Notes under the pieces: model-generated
The model's input: only the letters and a program-made list of their open reading frames with translations
The model's database searches: none
Told to the model about the DNA's origin: nothing
NCBI GenBank assembly: GCA_011522945.1
Contig: WTHY01000185.1
Span: forward strand, 1-37,578
DNA from: Alphaproteobacteria bacterium
GTDB lineage: Bacteria; Pseudomonadota; Alphaproteobacteria; Puniceispirillales; Puniceispirillaceae
Direction: 5' to 3'
DNA length: 37,578 nucleotides
Made by a program: the position numbers and the translations under genes
Part shown: positions 32,489 to 37,578 of the stretch, piece after piece
How the letters are laid out: every line of letters begins with the position of its first letter
Numbering within the stretch: the stretch's first letter is position 1

Positions 32489-33199
32489 ATGCGTGAAATT
32501 GTTTTAGATACAGAAACAACAGGGCTTGATCCAAAAGAGGGTCATCGCATCATCGAAATTGGTGCTTTAGAATTACAGAATTTAATGCCGACAGGGCGCC
32601 GCTTACATCTTTATATCAAACCAGATCGAGAGATAGACCCAGATGCCGAAAAAGTACATGGCATTAGTCGTGCTTTTCTTGAAGATAAGCCTGTATTTGA
32701 AGCGGTTGTTTCTGAATTTTTAGATTTTATCCAAGAGGATCCCATAATCATACATAATGCCCCATTTGATGTTGGATTTCTGAATGCCGAGTTGGCACGG
32801 GTAAGCCTGCCAGCCTTAGAGGCGTCACGCATAGTTGATACATTACCTATGGCACGGCAAAAATTCCCAGGTGCAAAGGCAAGCTTAGATGCTTTGTGTA
32901 AACGGTTTGAAATTGATAATAGTCACCGCGATTTACATGGCGCTTTAATTGATGCTGATTTATTGGCAGCTGTATATGTAGAATTAAAAGGTGGACGCCA
33001 GCCGGGCTTGCTTTCTGACAGTGATGCTCAGACACATAGCGCTACTGAGACATCTAATGGGCAAGATATATTGGACGGGTTTTCCCTAGAAGACAGGCCA
33101 TTACGGGCTGTGCGGCCACATCCAGTTCATGCAGACGAATTAGCTGCGCATGAGGCCTTTTTAGATACACTCACAGACCCAATTTGGAAATCTTCATAA
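32489..33199 (+). CDS. dnaQ: DNA polymerase III subunit epsilon
   Basis: [62 protein letters not shown]. Confidence 0.97.
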   Translation: MREIVLDTETTGLDPKEGHRIIEIGALELQNLMPTGRRLHLYIKPDREIDPDAEKVHGISRAFLEDKPVFEAVVSEFLDFIQEDPIIIHNAPFDVGFLNAELARVSLPALEASRIVDTLPMARQKFPGAKASLDALCKRFEIDNSHRDLHGALIDADLLAAVYVELKGGRQPGLLSDSDAQTHSATETSNGQDILDGFSLEDRPLRAVRPHPVHADELAAHEAFLDTLTDPIWKSS

Positions 33200-33233
33200 A
33201 AAAAGAGACGCTAATTTTTAGCCTCTCTTTTTT
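33198..33233. terminator. Bidirectional terminator between convergent dnaQ and secB
   Basis: AAAAAAGAGACGCTAATTTTTAGCCTCTCTTTTTT hairpin with A and T tracts. Confidence 0.88.
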
Positions 33234-33261
33234 GTTATTTATATGTGTTTTGCTGCCAGAC

Positions 33262-33792
33262 TTATTGCTTGGTCTGGTGGGGGGCATCTTCCTGAGCTTG
33301 CTGGCGTTGTGCTTCTAGGTTGGCACGATAGACGGCAACAAAATCAATTGGCTGAATATTCAAAGGCAGGAACCCGCCTTCACGTGTTGCATGTGCGATA
33401 GTGGCACGTGCAAACGGAAATAGCAGACGTGGGCCTTCTATCATAACAAGTGCATTCATTTGATCAGCTGTGACGCCTTGTGCTGTGACAATACCGCCAT
33501 AAGTGAGATCAACAAGAAATAGCTGTTTATCACCTGATTTTGCATCTGCAGTAATTTTCAACAGCACTTCATATTGATTATCATCCAACTTTGAGGCGTT
33601 GACATTGACGCCAACCTCTACGTTCGGTTGGCCCGCATTTCCTGTCAGAACAGAGGCAGCATTCGGATTTTCAAAGGATAAATCCTTAATATATTGCGCA
33701 TGCATAACCAATTGCGGTCGGCTGGTTTGCTCATCTCCGGAGGTTTGGTTGGCAGTATTTTCTGGTGCGGTGTTTTCTGGTGCGTCTGTCAC
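33262..33792 (-). CDS. secB: Protein-export chaperone SecB
   Basis: QYIKDLSFENPNAASVL; LFPFARATIAHATREGGFLPLNIQPIDFVAVY. Confidence 0.96.
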   Translation of the reverse strand: MTDAPENTAPENTANQTSGDEQTSRPQLVMHAQYIKDLSFENPNAASVLTGNAGQPNVEVGVNVNASKLDDNQYEVLLKITADAKSGDKQLFLVDLTYGGIVTAQGVTADQMNALVMIEGPRLLFPFARATIAHATREGGFLPLNIQPIDFVAVYRANLEAQRQQAQEDAPHQTKQ

Positions 33793-33855
33793 GATCTTTA
33801 CCCTTTATATCTCGAGACGAATAGTATCTTGGCCTCTGATCTACGCCAATTATGT

Positions 33856-34467
33856 TTATTTGTCTTTATCAAAATCTTTTGGATCTTGCGTTGGTTTTTC
33901 GGAGAATTCGCCTTCGATAAGATCATCCTCTAACGCTCTGCCATGCTGCTGGTTTCTAAAATCTGAGTCTACGAAGCCAGTTCCTGTAAAACCAGATGTG
34001 GTATCATCTGATGGGGCCCTATTTTTAAATTGGAAGTGCATAGAAGAAAATCCGTTTCTACCAAAGCCCCTGCCATGGGGGTTGGCAGCTGCTTTCATAA
34101 GGCGGCCCGCTAAATGTTTCATTAGGAATGTGCCAACGATAGTTCGAATCCCAGGTATAAAACATAATATACCCATGAAATCTGTGACATATCCTGGCAG
34201 CAGCATCAGAAATGCTCCCAAAACCAGCGATAAGCTATCCGCCATCTGAGATAGGCCTGTTTGACCCTGTGCCATTTGGGTTCGCATTGTGTGCATAACA
34301 GCATTTCCCTGGCTTCTCAGGAGTGACAAGCCAATAAGAGCAGTCACAAAAATTCCAAGGAAACTTGCCAGCCCACCTATCACATCACCAACAACAAACA
34401 AGGCCTCAAATTCGACCCAACCATAGATAATGATGATCCCAATAATGAGCCATCCCATATTTTTCAC
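33856..34467 (-). CDS. FxsA family membrane protein
   Basis: EFEALFVVGDVIGGLASFLGIFVTALIGLSLLRSQG; LMLLPGYVTDFMGILCFIPGIR. Confidence 0.9.
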   Translation of the reverse strand: MKNMGWLIIGIIIIYGWVEFEALFVVGDVIGGLASFLGIFVTALIGLSLLRSQGNAVMHTMRTQMAQGQTGLSQMADSLSLVLGAFLMLLPGYVTDFMGILCFIPGIRTIVGTFLMKHLAGRLMKAAANPHGRGFGRNGFSSMHFQFKNRAPSDDTTSGFTGTGFVDSDFRNQQHGRALEDDLIEGEFSEKPTQDPKDFDKDK

Positions 34468-34550
34468 TCCTAATTATTGTACTTTTAACCCGGCTGGCCT
34501 ATTTGTAGATAGTGTTCAGCACCGTAGTCACAAAGCCTCTTCATCTTCAT

Positions 34551-35219
34551 ATGGGAAGTCCAATGCCGTTTGTCGATATCCTTATTTTCGCAATTATTGC
34601 TGTCTTTTTAGCACTTCGTCTGCGCTCCATATTAGGGAGTAGGGATGGCTTTGAGCAACCGCAACGTCCATTTCAAGACTCAGACAGGGTAAATGGAGCT
34701 GCTGGAACGGCAGATAATGATAGTAATGTTATTCAGATGCCTGGCCAATCTGCTGGTGCTCTATCAGCGAGCGGGCTTGATGGTGTGCGCCGGTTAGACA
34801 CAACATTTCGGGATGATGAGTTTACTAATGGGGCTGCTGCTGTGTTTCCCATGGTTTTGCAAGCCTATGCCGATGGCGACATGGTCCAATTAAAGCGGCT
34901 TCTCAGCTTTGATTTACATGAAGAGTTTAGTGAGGCCATTCGTCAGAGAGATGAAGATGGCGATCGTTTGAATATCAAAATTGACGAGTTGAAATCTGTA
35001 GAGCTTTTGGACGGTCAGGTTGTAGATGCGATCGCATCTGTAACAGTCCAATACATATCGATACAGACACGTGAGCTGTTTGATAAGGATAATATTCTTA
35101 TTGAAGATGAGTCTGAAATTTCTGCTGAAATGACAGATATTTGGGTGTTTGAGCGTGATATTCAAAGTAATGACCCCAACTGGAAGCTTGTTGAAACACA
35201 GACTCCGGAGAGTGCATAA
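34551..35219 (+). CDS. Tim44-like domain protein
   Basis: N-terminal TM MPFVDILIFAIIAVFLALRLRSILG; C-terminal Tim44-like domain; ORF 34512-35219, start ambiguous (34551 or 34563). Confidence 0.88.
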   Translation: MGSPMPFVDILIFAIIAVFLALRLRSILGSRDGFEQPQRPFQDSDRVNGAAGTADNDSNVIQMPGQSAGALSASGLDGVRRLDTTFRDDEFTNGAAAVFPMVLQAYADGDMVQLKRLLSFDLHEEFSEAIRQRDEDGDRLNIKIDELKSVELLDGQVVDAIASVTVQYISIQTRELFDKDNILIEDESEISAEMTDIWVFERDIQSNDPNWKLVETQTPESA

Positions 35220-35266
35220 ACTGCTGAGGCAGTTAGCTTTCAGAGGGATTCCTGAGGGAGCTGGTC

Positions 35267-35818
35267 ATGACGGCTGATGATGATTCAGACTTGTGGCAGA
35301 AAATGGCGAATACGGTGAAACGCAAACCGTCTAGCCGTGCGCACCCCCAAGATGCTGATATTGCGCCGCGACCTTCTAAACAGACGCAAACAAAAGCTGC
35401 CTCAACAAAAAGGCAGATAGCTGTGCCAAGCCAAGCGAAACCAAAATCAACCATTCAACCTGCAGATTTACGCCTCGGCCAACGTGCTGGTATTGACAGG
35501 TCTTCTACCAAGCGCCTTACACAAGGTCGCTATGAAATTGATGATACGCTAGATCTTCACGGCATGACGCAGGCAGCTGCTCATGCAAAATTGCGGCAAT
35601 TCATTGTACGGGCTGCCAATCGAGGTGATCGCACAGTCCTCGTTATTACCGGAAAAGGTGCAGCTGGTCAGGGTGTTTTACGTCAACAAGTTCCACTATG
35701 GCTGAAGGATCAGGATTTATCGCCTTATGTGATCGCACTCGCACAAGCCTCTGGTAAAGATGGCGGCGGCGGCGCTCTATATATTCGCTTGCGGCGTAAT
35801 AGAGAGCAGACAATATGA
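35267..35818 (+). CDS. Smr/MutS2 domain protein
   Basis: LDLHGMTQAAAHAKLRQFIVRAANRGDRTVLVITGKGAAGQGVLRQQVPLWL. Confidence 0.92.
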   Translation: MTADDDSDLWQKMANTVKRKPSSRAHPQDADIAPRPSKQTQTKAASTKRQIAVPSQAKPKSTIQPADLRLGQRAGIDRSSTKRLTQGRYEIDDTLDLHGMTQAAAHAKLRQFIVRAANRGDRTVLVITGKGAAGQGVLRQQVPLWLKDQDLSPYVIALAQASGKDGGGGALYIRLRRNREQTI

Positions 35819-36174
35819 CGCCATTTGGAAAAAAAATGCGGTCTTTGCGTGCGGACCGTGGCCTTACCTTAAAAGACCAGGCACAAATATTGAGAGTATC
35901 AGAGGCCTATTTATCTGCATTGGAGCATGGTAAACGCGGACGGATTGCGCCCGCCACAGTTGATCAGATTTGTGTTTGGTTGGGGTTGATTTGGGATGAT
36001 GCAGAGGAATTAAAACAGCTAGCCCAGCTATCTCACCCCAAACCATCTATCGATACACGTAATCTAAGTGCTGATGCGACAGAAGCGGCGAATTTGCTTG
36101 CCCAAAATATCGATAGGCTCTCAGATGATGATTGTAAATTGCTCCGGAACTGGTTGCGGGAACATTTGCGCTAA
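35815..36174 (+). CDS. XRE-family helix-turn-helix regulator
   Basis: GKKMRSLRADRGLTLKDQAQILRVSEAYLSALEHGKRG HTH; ATGA overlap with the Smr gene. Confidence 0.88.
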   Translation: MTPFGKKMRSLRADRGLTLKDQAQILRVSEAYLSALEHGKRGRIAPATVDQICVWLGLIWDDAEELKQLAQLSHPKPSIDTRNLSADATEAANLLAQNIDRLSDDDCKLLRNWLREHLR

Positions 36175-36359
36175 ACTAGCACCTCAATATGCATTCATAA
36201 GTAAAATAGACACAAAATTTGGCATCTTTTAAGACGAGAGACAGTATAGAATTTACGCTCTGATACTGGTCAAACTCGCGAAAAGCTGGTAATTCGAGAC
36301 AGGACTTGTCAAACTATGTGGTTTTTCATCACATCTGGCTGAAACAAAGGCAAATTATT

Positions 36360-36962
36360 ATGACTAGAACCGCCAGCGTTGAACGCAAAACAAATGAAAC
36401 AGAGATTTCTGTAACCCTGACCATTGATGGTACAGGCAAGCGGGATATTCAAACTGGAATTGGATTTCTGGATCACATGTTAGAGCAATTAGCCCGTCAC
36501 TCATTGATGGATATTACGCTTGTGGCGAAGGGTGATTTGCATATTGATGATCACCACACAACAGAAGATACAGGTTGGGCCATTGGCCAAGCTCTGAAAG
36601 AGGCACTTGGCGATCGTAAAGGCATTATGCGTTATGGTGCCTGTAGCCTGCCTATGGATGAGACTTTGTCACATGTTGCTGTTGATGTCTCTGGCAGACC
36701 ATTTCTGGTATGGCGTGCAGAGATGACAACACCGAAGCTAGGTACAATGGAAACAGAGCTGTTCCGCGAATGGTTCCAGGCTTTTGCCATGGGGGCAGGT
36801 ATAACCCTTCATGTAGAAAATCTTTATGGTGCGAATTGTCACCATATTATTGAGAGCATATTCAAAGCAACAGCACGTGCGCTGAGAGCTGCCACGGAGA
36901 TTGATCCACGTGCGGCAGATCAGATTCCGTCAACAAAAGGGACTCTTGGTGGTTCGCTATAA
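36360..36962 (+). CDS. hisB: Imidazoleglycerol-phosphate dehydratase
   Basis: [64 protein letters not shown] opens at 36306 but ATG at 36360 preferred. Confidence 0.97.
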   Translation: MTRTASVERKTNETEISVTLTIDGTGKRDIQTGIGFLDHMLEQLARHSLMDITLVAKGDLHIDDHHTTEDTGWAIGQALKEALGDRKGIMRYGACSLPMDETLSHVAVDVSGRPFLVWRAEMTTPKLGTMETELFREWFQAFAMGAGITLHVENLYGANCHHIIESIFKATARALRAATEIDPRAADQIPSTKGTLGGSL

Positions 36963-37036
36963 ATAGAGATCCAGTTCATTGGTGGCTCTAGGCAACGACC
37001 TTTAGGACTGAATTTGTCAGCAGAAAAAGGCAATTC

Positions 37037-37578
37037 ATGAAACTTGCAATTCTGGATTATGGATCAGGCAATTTGCGGTCTGTCGAGCAGGCTGTGCGAC
37101 GTGCCGCATATGATGTGTCTGCTGAAACAAATCAGCCTGAAATCTCTGTTTCTGTAACAAATCTTGCAGAGGATGCCTCTAAGTCTGATTTTATCATTTT
37201 GCCAGGCGTTGGTCATTTCGCAGATTGCTGGTCCAGCCTGCGGGCGACAGATGGCATGCTGGAGTTGCTGGACCAACAAATTCTAAAAGGCGGCAAGCCA
37301 TTTCTAGGCATATGTGTTGGTATGCAGCTTATGGCTAATCGTGGCTTTGAAGGTGTTGAGACTAAGGGCCTTGGCTGGATTGATGGTGATGTAATCTCTC
37401 TAAAAGGCGGTGTAGATGACACGGGTAGTGTTTTGAAAATACCGCATATGGGATGGAATAGAGTACAATTCCAACAAGCAGATCATGCGCTATGTGCCGG
37501 GTTGCAGGATGGTGATCAGCTGTATTTTCTGCATAGCTATTATATGCGTTTGCACAAGAGTGCAACAGGTCTTGATAG
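37037..37578 (+). CDS. hisH: Imidazole glycerol phosphate synthase subunit HisH, truncated by the right edge
   Basis: MKLAILDYGSGNLRSVEQAVRRA; ILPGVGHFADC; FLGICVGMQLMANRG; not in the ORF track because it has no stop within the window. Confidence 0.95.
   Translation, partial: MKLAILDYGSGNLRSVEQAVRRAAYDVSAETNQPEISVSVTNLAEDASKSDFIILPGVGHFADCWSSLRATDGMLELLDQQILKGGKPFLGICVGMQLMANRGFEGVETKGLGWIDGDVISLKGGVDDTGSVLKIPHMGWNRVQFQQADHALCAGLQDGDQLYFLHSYYMRLHKSATGLD

Overview
This window looks like the chromosomal replication-origin region of an alphaproteobacterium. Lineage is inferred from gene content and order; I could not run a database search. From left to right: a partial CcrM-type adenine methyltransferase (-), rnhB, moaB, a soluble lytic transglycosylase and a family-4 uracil-DNA glycosylase (all -); ETF-QO, a TPR lipoprotein, ispE and tRNA-Gln(UUG) (+); an orphan OmpR-type response regulator (-); ribA (+); a YggS-type PLP protein (-); a porin, a DUF3576-like lipoprotein, leuS, lptE and holA (+); parB, parA, rsmG, mnmG and mnmE (-); an Ogt-type methyltransferase (+); rho, hemJ and hemE (-); an AT-rich intergenic region that I call oriC; then a DUF299/PPSR regulatory protein, maf, coaE, dnaQ (+), secB, fxsA (-), a Tim44-like protein, Smr, an XRE regulator, hisB and a truncated hisH (+). 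Most genes are ordinary housekeeping genes and I see no new multi-gene system. The observations most worth a second look are: (1) the hemE/PPSR oriC with one perfect and about seven one-mismatch DnaA boxes; (2) three parS sites inside the rsmG, mnmG and mnmE coding sequences; (3) a ~119-bp tandem degenerate triplication of the ribA 3' end; (4) a 12-bp-period repeat between the UDG gene and etfQO; (5) a dense GANTC cluster at the 5' end and leader of ccrM; (6) a mature porin with no Arg, Trp or Cys.
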